64,000 bases of DNA from JANWXD01 sp037446115 (GTDB lineage: Bacteria; Acidobacteriota; Terriglobia; Bryobacterales; Bryobacteraceae): assembly GCA_037446115.1 (NCBI GenBank), contig JBBIJF010000010.1, positions 75,555 through 139,554 of the forward strand. The letters are read 5' to 3'. Below the pieces are notes generated by a model. It was given only the letters and a program-made list of their open reading frames with translations. It had not been told where the DNA came from and ran no database searches. The position numbers and the translations under genes are program-made. Shown one piece after another: positions 17,411-26,022 of the stretch; position 1 is the stretch's first letter, and the number at the start of each line of letters is the position of its first letter.

Positions 17411-18600
17411 TGCGCTCTCCTCAACACGGCCAGCACGTAGGTGTCTTCCACTTGAAACTCCAGCTCCGGATTGCCGTTCTTCCGCAGCTCTCGCCGCGCA
17501 AGTTCGATGCCGATGCCGAAGCGCTGCACGAAGTTGAGGTGCTTCATCGCTTCTGCCAGGTGCGGGTTCCGGTAATCAGTGACTCCCGGCCTTCCGAAAG
17601 TTTCACGGGTGACCTGACCGTAGGGCCCGCCGGGACTCAAGATCTCAACCCGGTCCGCAAACCAGTGTATCCGCACGGGGGCGTTGGTGCCCTCATAGGT
17701 TCTGTGGAGGATGGCGTTCATCGCGATCTGGCGCAGCGCCACGATCGGGTAATCCGGCTTCTCCACCGCCACCGGACCCGTGTTGACGTTCAACGAAACT
17801 GAAATATGCGCTTTAAAGATTTCCTCCAGGCAGGCCACCAGCTCGGGAATCGGTCCATCCAGCTCTTTTTCATCTTTAATGGGTTCCGTCACGTTCGTGC
17901 CGTCATAACGCACGAACTGAACGTAGGCACCGGGAAGGTGCTGGCGCGGACTTTTTCCCACCACCAGGACTCCCAGATTTGTGGGATGCCCGTCGCTTCC
18001 GGGGATGGCCAGACGCAGCGCGGCCAGTTGATCCTCCACCCTGCGCACGTTCTGTGCCACCGTCTCCTCGCCGACCGCGGCAGGAAGGTACACGCGCCGG
18101 AACATTTCCAGATCCAGGTCCTCGAGTCGTGCGCCCGGTGCGGGCCGGATGTCAAAGGTCACAGCCTTGGACAGCCGTTTCTCGCTCAGTCGGCGTTCTT
18201 CCTCAGCCGTCGCGATGGCCCTGCGGGGACCGATCCGCACCCAAACGCGCCCTCGGCAGCGGACCGGAGGGTCGTCGGAAGGATAAACGATGACTACCGC
18301 CATTTCGCAACCATCAAGCGTCCGCTTTTCCACGGTCATCGTGGGGAAAGGAAGGATGTTGCCGTCCCCGCGCATGTCCGCCAGGGTGCGAAGCAATTCG
18401 TCGGTTATGGTCAGGTTCGCGCAGTCACCGTTGTCGCGGACACCGACGAAGATCACCCCGGGCTTGCCGTGGTTGGGCAGGTCGTTGGCGAAAGCGCAAA
18501 TCGCCTCGCGAATCTTCTCGCGATCTGAAAGTGAAGCCTTCCTCTCGACGCGGTCGGATTCCGTATCACGCAGCAACCCCACCAGTTCGGCGTCCGTCAT
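17407..18600 (-). CDS. AlbA_2 (Schlafen-type) plus GHKL-type ATP-binding protein
   Basis: A 397-residue protein. The N-terminal 130 residues are an AlbA_2 domain, with the signature VERKASLSDREKIREAICAFAN and GVIFVGVRDNG. The C-terminal part (about 270-380) matches the HATPase_c_4 type, with ALRQIAMNAILHRTYEGTNAPVRI, where N and H sit in the N box, and FGIGIELARRELRKNG. This architecture was long annotated as transcriptional regulator or ATP-dependent DNA helicase RecG-related. The gene starts at ATG 18600 and is coupled to the ParA-like gene by a 4-bp overlap. Its biochemical role is unknown. Confidence 0.82.
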   Translation of the reverse strand: MTDAELVGLLRDTESDRVERKASLSDREKIREAICAFANDLPNHGKPGVIFVGVRDNGDCANLTITDELLRTLADMRGDGNILPFPTMTVEKRTLDGCEMAVVIVYPSDDPPVRCRGRVWVRIGPRRAIATAEEERRLSEKRLSKAVTFDIRPAPGARLEDLDLEMFRRVYLPAAVGEETVAQNVRRVEDQLAALRLAIPGSDGHPTNLGVLVVGKSPRQHLPGAYVQFVRYDGTNVTEPIKDEKELDGPIPELVACLEEIFKAHISVSLNVNTGPVAVEKPDYPIVALRQIAMNAILHRTYEGTNAPVRIHWFADRVEILSPGGPYGQVTRETFGRPGVTDYRNPHLAEAMKHLNFVQRFGIGIELARRELRKNGNPELEFQVEDTYVLAVLRRAQ

Positions 18601-18618
18601 TGCGGGCTCGCAATTCGA

Positions 18619-19845
18619 TTAAATCACATCAGGGAAACTACGCCGCAGCCGATAGAAGACGGCATGACCGGCGAAGAAGACCGCCGCGGCGACCAGCCAG
18701 AGCTTCCAGAGTGGGCCGAAGGCCGGGGCCTGGCCTTCGAGCAGCGCCGCCCGGAAACCTCGCACCAGAACGAACACGGGGTTCTTGGAGAGCAGCCATA
18801 GCGCTTCTTGGGGCAGGGAGGCCTCCGGATAGCAGATCGGAGTCAGAAAAAACCACAAGGTCAGCAGAAATCCGTTCACCTGCCCGAGATCGCGAACATA
18901 AACGCCCAGCGCCGCCAGAAACCAGCACACACCGAGTGTGAACAGAATCTGGGGGATCAGCAGCACCGGCAGCCAGGCCACCGACAGCGGCACCGTGCCG
19001 CGCGCGGCGGTGAGCATCACCAGAAACACCGCCAGGGCGAAGCCCTGAGTGACCAGCGCGGAAGCCACCTGCGCGACCGGAAGTATCTCCAACGGGAACA
19101 CGAGCTTCTTGACAAATGTGCGGTATTCCAGCATCACGGCGGGCGCCCGTCCGGCCGCCTCGCTGAAGGGCAGCCAGGGCAGCATACCCGCCAGGAAGTA
19201 AAGGGCGAAGCCGGCCCGGCTCGGATCCGCGCCGAAGCGCGTCCGCAGCACCACGCCGAAAACGAAAAAGTAAGTCAGCATCAGCAACAAGGGATTCAGC
19301 AAAGCCCAGAACAGGCCGCCGAAAGAGCCCCGATAGCGCCCTGCCACATCGCGGCGCGCCATGGAGCGGATCAGACTGCGGTGCCGCCACAGCGTTCGAA
19401 CAGGATAGACAACCGCTCGCCGGAGGGAGCGAAGCAGCAGCCGCCGGCGCAGCGCACCGAGCGTAGTCACCTCCGTCCTGGTTTCCGCCACCTGGCCCGC
19501 TATGACATTCGCGTCCACCAGAAGAAACGGCCAGCGCTCGTAGTACCAGCACACGCCCTCCCTCATGGGAGCGACGAAAATCCGGTAGACGCCATCGAAG
19601 CCCGGCAGAGGAATCCTCAGATCCACAGCGCGGCTTTCACCGGGTTCGAGATCCTGCTCCAGGGCGATCCGTGGTCCTTCTTCCACGAACAGATGCGTGT
19701 CGGGATCGAAGAACTGGCAGCCGATGCGAAACCCGTCTGCGCCGCGCCAGACCTCCCGCGACCGGTTTTCAAGACGAAAACGGACACGGAGAACCCGGCC
19801 GCCGTCCTCCGGGAAAACCTCAGGGTTCGCGTAGGCGGCGCTCAT
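18619..19845 (-). CDS. ABC-2 polysaccharide export permease with N-terminal beta-sandwich domain
   Basis: A 408-residue protein. Residues about 150-408 form the six-helix ABC-2 permease typical of O-antigen or teichoic-acid exporters, including the amphipathic segment RSMARRDVAGRYRGSFGG and the motif LNPLLLMLTYFFVF. The first 110 residues are an extra beta-rich domain (RVRFRLENRSREVW, LEPGESRAVDLRIPLPG, GVYRIFVAP) that resembles the sugar-binding C-terminal domain normally found on the ATPase subunit Wzt. No ATPase gene is nearby. The ATG at 19845 overlaps the upstream gene by ATGA; the frame upstream is non-coding run-on. The N-terminal domain identity is an inference. Confidence 0.82.
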   Translation of the reverse strand: MSAAYANPEVFPEDGGRVLRVRFRLENRSREVWRGADGFRIGCQFFDPDTHLFVEEGPRIALEQDLEPGESRAVDLRIPLPGFDGVYRIFVAPMREGVCWYYERWPFLLVDANVIAGQVAETRTEVTTLGALRRRLLLRSLRRAVVYPVRTLWRHRSLIRSMARRDVAGRYRGSFGGLFWALLNPLLLMLTYFFVFGVVLRTRFGADPSRAGFALYFLAGMLPWLPFSEAAGRAPAVMLEYRTFVKKLVFPLEILPVAQVASALVTQGFALAVFLVMLTAARGTVPLSVAWLPVLLIPQILFTLGVCWFLAALGVYVRDLGQVNGFLLTLWFFLTPICYPEASLPQEALWLLSKNPVFVLVRGFRAALLEGQAPAFGPLWKLWLVAAAVFFAGHAVFYRLRRSFPDVI

Positions 19846-21827
19846 GCTTCCGGGTCGCTGTAGAGCCAGGCCGGAAAACGCCGGCGCACAGGCCCTGTCT
19901 TGCGTCCGACGGCGTAGATGCCGTCGCCGCGAAGCTCTGTGGAAAGCTGGAAGCGCTCGAGCAGCCACCGCACCCACGCCAGTTCGGGGCGGGGCTGGTC
20001 GCGGAACGGTCCGGTTTCCAGACGAACGACCTCGAAGCCGGCGTCTCCGAGCAGCAGGTGTATTTCCTTGGGCGTGTACTCGCGGTTGTGCCGGGCCGCG
20101 GTTTTCTCCCCGCTGCCTGTCGGCCGGATGTATGCCGGAAACAGCGCGGGATGATACCCTTCGAGGACCGCAGCGATGGCACGCAGGGAAGCGATGTTCG
20201 GCGTGGTCAGGACCAGGTGGCCGCCGGGTTTGAGTACGCGGTTGATTTCCGCCATCATGTGCATGGGATCTTCGGTCAGATGCTCGATGACCTCACAGCA
20301 CAGCACCGTGGTGAAATACGCGTCCGGATAGGGAAACCGGTCCTTCTCGGCGTCGAAGAGTTCCAGGTCGCACTCAAAACGCTCGCCGCCTGCGGAAACG
20401 ACGCTGCGGTGGTCCACTTTTCCCGCAGGACCGTAGTAGCAGCCCCGCACCTCGCCGTAGCCCAGCCGGGTCTTGAGCAGCGGCGTGATCTGGAGATACG
20501 AACCGATCTCGAGCACACGGTCCTCCGGCCCGCCGGGCGGTGTGATGGCCAGGGTTTTCTCGAACCGTGTCAGATGCGTTTCCGCATAGCTGCGAGTTTC
20601 GGCATCTCGCGCCGCCCACCCGAGGATCTCCCCGGCGGACGCCGGGGCCGGCACAGACTCCGCGGCAGCAGAAGGAGCCGCCGCGCCGGGTTCCTCCCTG
20701 CGCCACTCGACGCCGGCAGCCAGCGATTCCAGAAACGCTGCATACTGTCCCGCCACACGTTCCCAGCGGCAATGCTCCAGGGCCCAGGCGCGTGCGGCCT
20801 CCCCCACCTTGCGGCGCACCTCGGCGCGGCTCGCCGCCGTATGGAGGAGCTCATAAAGCACCTCCTCTTCGGTTTCATCCACCGGCACCTTCCAGCAGAT
20901 TTCGTCAGGTAACTCGCAAAAGGCCGCCGTGTCCGAGACAAGAACGCACTTGCCGAGACCCAGGGCCCGGAGCAAGGTCCCCGAAGTCTCGCCCACGCTG
21001 GGATAGCGCAAATTGATCACAATGTCGCAGGCCGCCAGATAGCCCATGAAATCCTCGATGGCCACACGCCCCAGCACTCGCACGAACGGGAGCAGCTCCA
21101 GCCTTTCCAGCAAGGGGTCCAGCGGGAGTTCCGGATGCGGCTGGCCCACCAGAATCATGCGGGCCCGCGGCTCGACACGAACTAAGCGCCGGAAGGCGCG
21201 CAGCACTTCCGGGATTCGCTTATAAGGTTTGAGGTGGCCGAACACCCCCGCGAGGGGCGTGATTTCATCCAAGCCCAGCCGCCGGCGGTACGGGAGGCCG
21301 TTGACGGGATCGGTCCAGGCCCCGTGAGGGATGCGGGCGATCGGACCCCTGAATCCGGCCGCACGCATCCGTTCCTCCATGTAGCGGCTGTGCACGATAA
21401 GAGCCCGGCTGCGCTCAAGCAACCGCCGCGTCATCGGAAGGCCTTCGTAATCGGGGCCGGTTTCCAGAGCGCGCACACGGCGCGCGTGCGCGAGCGCTTG
21501 CGGCCCGCCTTCGTAGGCCACTTCGTCCAGATAACGGTCCCAGTCACCGCGCTTGATGGTGAGCTCCGCAATCAGGTGGTGGAGGTTCGCTTCGTGCAGG
21601 ACCACGACGCCGGGATGCTCGATGGCCATCTCGTAGGCGAAGCCGTGCTCGCCGTTGTTGCCGATCTGATACACGACCAGATCGAACCGGTCGGGCTCGA
21701 ACCTCTCTGGGGGACCCGGAATGACGGTCAGCTCGACCAGGCGCTCCAGGTGCGCCGCGAGCGCTTCCGAGTAGTCCGCAATGCCGCTCGGCGAAGGCGG
21801 CATGGGCGATACCAGGGCCACGCGCAT
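19842..21827 (-). CDS. Bifunctional glycosyltransferase-methyltransferase fusion
   Basis: A 661-residue cytoplasmic protein with two domains. Residues 1-375 are a GT-B glycosyltransferase of GT4 type (start ALVSPMPPSPSGIADYS, FGHLKPYKRIPEVLRAF, and the C-terminal VGETSGTLLRALGLG nucleotide-sugar region). An Ala/Pro-rich linker (about 380-410) joins it to a class I methyltransferase (about 415-650), with motif I as VLEIGSYLQI, then DAYFTTVLCCEVIEHL and HLVLTTPNIASL. It probably adds and then caps or modifies a sugar of the exported polysaccharide. Overlaps the permease gene by 4 bp. Confidence 0.88.
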   Translation of the reverse strand: MRVALVSPMPPSPSGIADYSEALAAHLERLVELTVIPGPPERFEPDRFDLVVYQIGNNGEHGFAYEMAIEHPGVVVLHEANLHHLIAELTIKRGDWDRYLDEVAYEGGPQALAHARRVRALETGPDYEGLPMTRRLLERSRALIVHSRYMEERMRAAGFRGPIARIPHGAWTDPVNGLPYRRRLGLDEITPLAGVFGHLKPYKRIPEVLRAFRRLVRVEPRARMILVGQPHPELPLDPLLERLELLPFVRVLGRVAIEDFMGYLAACDIVINLRYPSVGETSGTLLRALGLGKCVLVSDTAAFCELPDEICWKVPVDETEEEVLYELLHTAASRAEVRRKVGEAARAWALEHCRWERVAGQYAAFLESLAAGVEWRREEPGAAAPSAAAESVPAPASAGEILGWAARDAETRSYAETHLTRFEKTLAITPPGGPEDRVLEIGSYLQITPLLKTRLGYGEVRGCYYGPAGKVDHRSVVSAGGERFECDLELFDAEKDRFPYPDAYFTTVLCCEVIEHLTEDPMHMMAEINRVLKPGGHLVLTTPNIASLRAIAAVLEGYHPALFPAYIRPTGSGEKTAARHNREYTPKEIHLLLGDAGFEVVRLETGPFRDQPRPELAWVRWLLERFQLSTELRGDGIYAVGRKTGPVRRRFPAWLYSDPEA

Positions 21828-21877
21828 CGTTCAAAGCGAAGCGGATGCAGCACACCGCGCCGGGGACGTTCTCAGTC

Positions 21878-22591
21878 TCACGGCTCTCGCAACAGTTCCA
21901 TCGTGAAGCTTCCCAGAGGGAAGGGGGCGCGCACCAGCAGCGGCGTTCGCGCACGATCCGTCGAGAAGAACAGCTCGAAGGTGACCTGCGAGGCCTTCCC
22001 CGCCACCGACGCCACGATACGGTCTGCCTCCAGGCGCTCGTCATGGATGCGGACTATTTGCCGGCCCCCATACTCCAGCCGGATCTGATACGGCGCCCCA
22101 AAGAAAATCGTCTGCGGTCCGGGAAGGCGGCCGCGGCTGAGTTCGCGCCGCAAAAAGTACAGGAAGGCCAGAGCGTCCTTGGGGCACTGCGGGATGGTCA
22201 GTTGCGACTTGCCGCCGCCGCCGAGCGTCTGCCGCGTGGCGGCGCCGCGATCGGCGTCAAAGACGGTGCGTTCGTCGGCTTTGCGCTTGCCGTGCCGCAG
22301 GTGCTTTTCGAACTCGAGCGAACAAAGATCCGGCGATGCTGCCGAACGGTACTGATCGGAAACTTCGAAGGCGGGCAGGCCGGCTTCCAGACTCATGCTG
22401 AACTGCCAGCGGCCGGAGGCCGGATCTCCTTGGGAGACGACTTTGACGGCCCGGAACTCACTTTCCCCGAGCGGCAAGCCGCTTGGCCAGTTGACGCTGT
22501 ACCGGAGGATCTCTCCGTCGGCCGGCGGCTCCTTCTCGGCCTGCGCCCAGCCGGCGGCGAGCAGTGCCACGGCCATCCAGAGGCGTTTCAT
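21878..22591 (-). CDS. DUF3108-domain exported protein
   Basis: A 237-residue protein with a clear signal peptide (MKRLWMAVALLAAGWAQA) and a beta-rich body with the DUF3108 pattern: EILRYSVNWPSGLPLGE, FEVSDQYRS, and later RQIVRIHDERLEADRI. DUF3108 proteins are periplasmic and uncharacterised; their barrel shape suggests lipid or glycan binding. It is coupled by a 4-bp overlap to the glycosyltransferase gene before it, so it belongs to the polysaccharide locus. Confidence 0.8.
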   Translation of the reverse strand: MKRLWMAVALLAAGWAQAEKEPPADGEILRYSVNWPSGLPLGESEFRAVKVVSQGDPASGRWQFSMSLEAGLPAFEVSDQYRSAASPDLCSLEFEKHLRHGKRKADERTVFDADRGAATRQTLGGGGKSQLTIPQCPKDALAFLYFLRRELSRGRLPGPQTIFFGAPYQIRLEYGGRQIVRIHDERLEADRIVASVAGKASQVTFELFFSTDRARTPLLVRAPFPLGSFTMELLREP

Positions 22592-23745
22592 TGGCAGGCT
22601 ACGGACATCCGCGACATCTTCTCGGTCGCCACCGGGGCAGAAGCGCCCGCCACTTCGTAGTAGACCTCCAGGGTCCGCTCGGCGGTCTTGCGCCAGCTGA
22701 ACTGCGCAGCGCGCTGGAGCGCCAGCCTCTCCAGGCGTAGCCGCAGTTCATGGTCGAGCAGCACGTCCAGCGTGGCGCGTGCGATGTCGTCCGGATCTTG
22801 AGGGTCCACCAGGATGGCCGCCGCGTCGGCGACCTCGGGAAGGGCCGAAGCGTTCGAACACACCACCGCACGTCCGCAAGCCATCGCTTCAAGTACAGGC
22901 AGGCCGAAACCTTCATACCGCGAAGGGAATACAAACAGCTCACACGCGTTGTATAGCTGGAGCAGCTCCTCGTCGCTCACAAAACCGGTGAAATGAATCC
23001 GCTCGGCCGCGCCGGATTCACGGGCGGCGCGGCGCACCTTGCGGCCGTAACGCGTCTCTTTCCCGGCGATCACCAGATGGTGCGGCAGTCGGGGGCAGTG
23101 GCGGAGCATGGCCGAGAAGGCGCGGATCAAGCCTGTGTGATTCTTCCGCGGCACCAGGTCACCCACGGTAAGCAGGAACGGGGACGGGATCCCGAACCGC
23201 GCCCGTACCCGGGCCGCCGCCGCCTGGCGGTCCAGCGGGCGGAAAAGGGCGGAAGCCGCATTCGGCGCCACGACGACTTTGTCGGGCGGCGGCGCGTAGG
23301 CCCTCTCAATGGCGCGGCGCGAGAACTCGCTCACCGTGAGAATCTTCGCCGCGCGCCGGACTGTCCGTTCGACGCTCCAGCGCAGTTGGATCGCCCGGGC
23401 CGGATTGAAGAATTCCGGATGCTCCAGAAAACTCACGTCGTGCACCGTCACCACCACCGGTACGGGACAGCCCAGAGGGGCGGTGTATTGCACGTGAACC
23501 AGCGTCGGCCGGTCTCGCCACAGCCGCGCCGTCAGGTCCCATCCGAGCCGGATGAACGGATTGGGCGACACGCGCTGGCGCAGGAACCGTTCCGGAACCC
23601 ACCCCGCCGCGTCGTTCACCGAAAGATAGGCCAGGAAATGCGCGTCCGGATCGAGAACAGCAAACTGACTCACCAGGTTTCGGATATATACTTCGTTCCC
23701 CGTCAGATGGCGGCCGATAGCGTGAGCATCCACCGAAAAGAGCAT
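22588..23745 (-). CDS. Family 4 glycosyltransferase
   Basis: A 385-residue GT-B retaining glycosyltransferase. The N-terminal half has LVHVQYTAPLG and VVVTVHDVSFLEHPEF; the C-terminal half carries the nucleotide-sugar site FLLTVGDLVPRKNHTGLI and the E-x7-E motif RYEGFGLPVLEAMACG. It should add a sugar to the surface polysaccharide at the inner membrane face. A TATACT box at 23760-23765 on this strand lies 14 nt before the ATG and may start transcription of a sub-operon. Confidence 0.92.
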   Translation of the reverse strand: MLFSVDAHAIGRHLTGNEVYIRNLVSQFAVLDPDAHFLAYLSVNDAAGWVPERFLRQRVSPNPFIRLGWDLTARLWRDRPTLVHVQYTAPLGCPVPVVVTVHDVSFLEHPEFFNPARAIQLRWSVERTVRRAAKILTVSEFSRRAIERAYAPPPDKVVVAPNAASALFRPLDRQAAAARVRARFGIPSPFLLTVGDLVPRKNHTGLIRAFSAMLRHCPRLPHHLVIAGKETRYGRKVRRAARESGAAERIHFTGFVSDEELLQLYNACELFVFPSRYEGFGLPVLEAMACGRAVVCSNASALPEVADAAAILVDPQDPDDIARATLDVLLDHELRLRLERLALQRAAQFSWRKTAERTLEVYYEVAGASAPVATEKMSRMSVACQ

Positions 23746-23759
23746 GCGGTCGTCTTCTC

Positions 23760-23765
23760 AGTATA
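23760..23765 (-). promoter_or_regulatory. Candidate -10 box for the glycosyltransferase at 22588-23745
   Basis: Read on the minus strand this is TATACT, 14 nt before the ATG at 23745, with a GAGAAG stretch between that may serve as a weak ribosome-binding site. No good -35 element is seen. It lies in the 44-bp gap after the upstream glycosyltransferase. Confidence 0.3.
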
Positions 23766-23789
23766 GTGCCTCGACGGCGAAACAATCCG

Positions 23790-24971
23790 TTAAATCCCGA
23801 GCGCCGCAAGCCGTTCCCACGCCGACTCCCATGTAAACTCTCTCTCATAGAGTTGCCGCCCGCACTGCCCCAGCCGCCATCGTAGCGCTTCCCTGTCCAG
23901 AACCTCGAGCACCGCCTGCTGGAAGGAGTCTGCCCCGTCGGCTATCAGCAGGTGCTCCCCATGGCGCGCCGGAAGCCCCTCGGCGCCGAACGAGGTCGAG
24001 ATCACGGCGCGTCCCGCCGCCCAGGCCTCCAGGATCTTCACCCGGGTGCCGCTGCCGGAGAGCAGGGGCACCACCACGGCCTTCGCCGCTCCGAGCCAGG
24101 GCAGCGGATCTTCCACCGGGCCTGTCAGTTCGATGCGGGCGTCCCCGGCCAGATGGGACCGTACTGCCTCGGGGTTGCGGCCGACCAGCCTCCACACCAG
24201 ACCGGGGCGCCGCGCCCGCAGTACGGGCCAAACGTGGGAGGCAAAATACCGCACGGCGTGAATGTTGGGAGGGTATTCGAGATTTCCCGAAAATACGATC
24301 ACTTCTTGCTCGGCCACATCGGGCGCGGGCCGCCGCGGAATGGTGTTCGGTAACACGGCGACTCGCGCGCGCGGTGCAATCGCACCAATGCGTTTCGCGT
24401 CGGTCTCCGAAGCGGCGAGCACCAGGTCGAACTGCGGCAGCAGCTGCCGCTCGTGGCTGAGCGCCAGGCGCGCGAACTGCCGCCAGAACAGGCGCCGCGC
24501 ACCGGCTTCCAGGGCCGCGCAGGATTCCATTAGGGCGGATTCGACGTTGTGCAGATCCAGGATCACCGTTCGCGCTGCGTTTGCCGCCTCCGTGCGGTAT
24601 CCCGCACACCAGAAGTGCTCGATGACGGCCAGGGCGTAGGAACGGCCGTGCAACGCCCGCCGCAGGTGGTCTTGAAAGCCTCCGAATCGGTCATTGAGCG
24701 GGGGCCGCCGCCGGAGCAACCTCACGAAATTGCGTACGAAACGGGCCGGAAGGCTCTTGGAATGGCGCGGCAACCGGATGATGTGGGTGCGGCGCACCAG
24801 GCCTCGGGGAATCGCCCGGCAAGGGTCGGGCGATCCCGCTTCGCAGAACACCACCAGATCGGTCTCGTAGCGGCGTCCCAGGTACTCGACAATGGAGGCG
24901 GTGCGGTACGCTCCCCCGCCCACGAGAGGATAGGGCGGTTCCGGTGCCAGAATCAGCGCCCGGTCAGGCAT
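23790..24971 (-). CDS. Family 4 (group 1) glycosyltransferase
   Basis: A 393-residue GT-B glycosyltransferase. The N-terminus reads ALILAPEPPYPLVGGGAYRT; the acceptor-side region contains VILDLHNVESALME. The C-terminal nucleotide-sugar half has VIVFSGNLEYPPNIHAVRYF and SGSGTRVKILEAWAAGRAVIST, typical of proteins once called sugar transferase of the PEP-CTERM/EpsH type. It overlaps the upstream glycosyltransferase by 8 bp. The sugar and acceptor are unknown. Confidence 0.9.
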   Translation of the reverse strand: MPDRALILAPEPPYPLVGGGAYRTASIVEYLGRRYETDLVVFCEAGSPDPCRAIPRGLVRRTHIIRLPRHSKSLPARFVRNFVRLLRRRPPLNDRFGGFQDHLRRALHGRSYALAVIEHFWCAGYRTEAANAARTVILDLHNVESALMESCAALEAGARRLFWRQFARLALSHERQLLPQFDLVLAASETDAKRIGAIAPRARVAVLPNTIPRRPAPDVAEQEVIVFSGNLEYPPNIHAVRYFASHVWPVLRARRPGLVWRLVGRNPEAVRSHLAGDARIELTGPVEDPLPWLGAAKAVVVPLLSGSGTRVKILEAWAAGRAVISTSFGAEGLPARHGEHLLIADGADSFQQAVLEVLDREALRWRLGQCGRQLYEREFTWESAWERLAALGI

Positions 24972-26022
24972 AAAACCGCCGATGCGCCTCCTGGTAGACC
25001 TCGCGCGTCAGCCGCGCCGTGTGGTGCCAGGAAAACTGCGCTGCCCGAGCCAAGCCTCGAGCTCTGAGTTCCGCGGCCCATTCCGGACGCGTCAGCACGG
25101 CCTCCATCGCCCCGGCCCAGGCCCGGACATCGCGCGGATCCACTAACACCGCCGCCTCCTGCGCCACCTCGCAGATAGCCGGAATCCGCGAGGCGATGAC
25201 CGGAGCCCCGCACTGCATGGCCTCCACGACGGGCAGACCGAAGCCTTCGTAAAGGGATGGGTACAGCAGGGCGGCCGCACCCGAATACAGACCCGCCAGC
25301 TCTTCGTCGGAAACCTCGCCCAGCCATTGCAGGCCCGGTTCCGCCGGCGGATCGTCACGCCGCCGCCCGGCAAGCAGCATCTCGACGTCGAATCGCTGCC
25401 GCAGGAGCCTCCAGGCCGCAAGGGCGGTTTCGATGTTCTTGCGCGGCCCGAGGGTGGCGACGAGCAAAAAATAGCGCCTTTCCGCTCGCGCATCGCTCAG
25501 GGGCCGGAAACACGGTGCCGCCGCCAGTGGCACGGCGACGACGTCGGCGGCAGGGATCCGGAAGCGCTCCATCACCTGTTTCCGGACGGCTTCCGTGGGC
25601 GTAATAAACATCACGGCCAGCCGCAAGCCCAGAACCAGAGGCGCCCGACGCCGCACCCGGCGCGCACCGGGTTGCCAGGAGGCGTCCATCCACGGGGAGA
25701 GGTCATGCACGGTGACCACGGCCGGACGTCGGGGAAGCAGCGGTGCTTCGAAATGGGTACCGTGAAACAGTTCCGCACGGTTCCGTTCCAGCGTCCGCTC
25801 CAACCCCCACAGCCACCAGCGCCGCTCCCACCGGCTCTGCGGACCGCCAAGGCACCGCAGGTTTGCGGGGGCGCCGGGGGGCGAGCGCAGCGGCTGGTCG
25901 GAGACGAGAAAATACGTGTCCTCCGGAAACGTCGTCGCCAGTGCGCGGCTCAATTCTTGCGTGTAGCGGGCCAGCCCGCCGCTCGAAAGCGACAGCGGTG
26001 TGGCGTCAATCGCCACCCTCAT
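24964..26022 (-). CDS. Family 4 glycosyltransferase
   Basis: A 352-residue GT-B glycosyltransferase: MRVAIDATPLSLSSGGLARY at the start, PAVVTVHDLSPWMDASW, FLLVATLGPRKNIETALAA and the E-x7-E motif YEGFGLPVVEAMQCG. It is closely similar in layout to the enzyme at 22588-23745. Its start overlaps the rfbB stop by 4 bp, so it is translated together with the dTDP-rhamnose genes. Transfer of rhamnose is a plausible guess from position only. Confidence 0.92.
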   Translation of the reverse strand: MRVAIDATPLSLSSGGLARYTQELSRALATTFPEDTYFLVSDQPLRSPPGAPANLRCLGGPQSRWERRWWLWGLERTLERNRAELFHGTHFEAPLLPRRPAVVTVHDLSPWMDASWQPGARRVRRRAPLVLGLRLAVMFITPTEAVRKQVMERFRIPAADVVAVPLAAAPCFRPLSDARAERRYFLLVATLGPRKNIETALAAWRLLRQRFDVEMLLAGRRRDDPPAEPGLQWLGEVSDEELAGLYSGAAALLYPSLYEGFGLPVVEAMQCGAPVIASRIPAICEVAQEAAVLVDPRDVRAWAGAMEAVLTRPEWAAELRARGLARAAQFSWHHTARLTREVYQEAHRRFYA

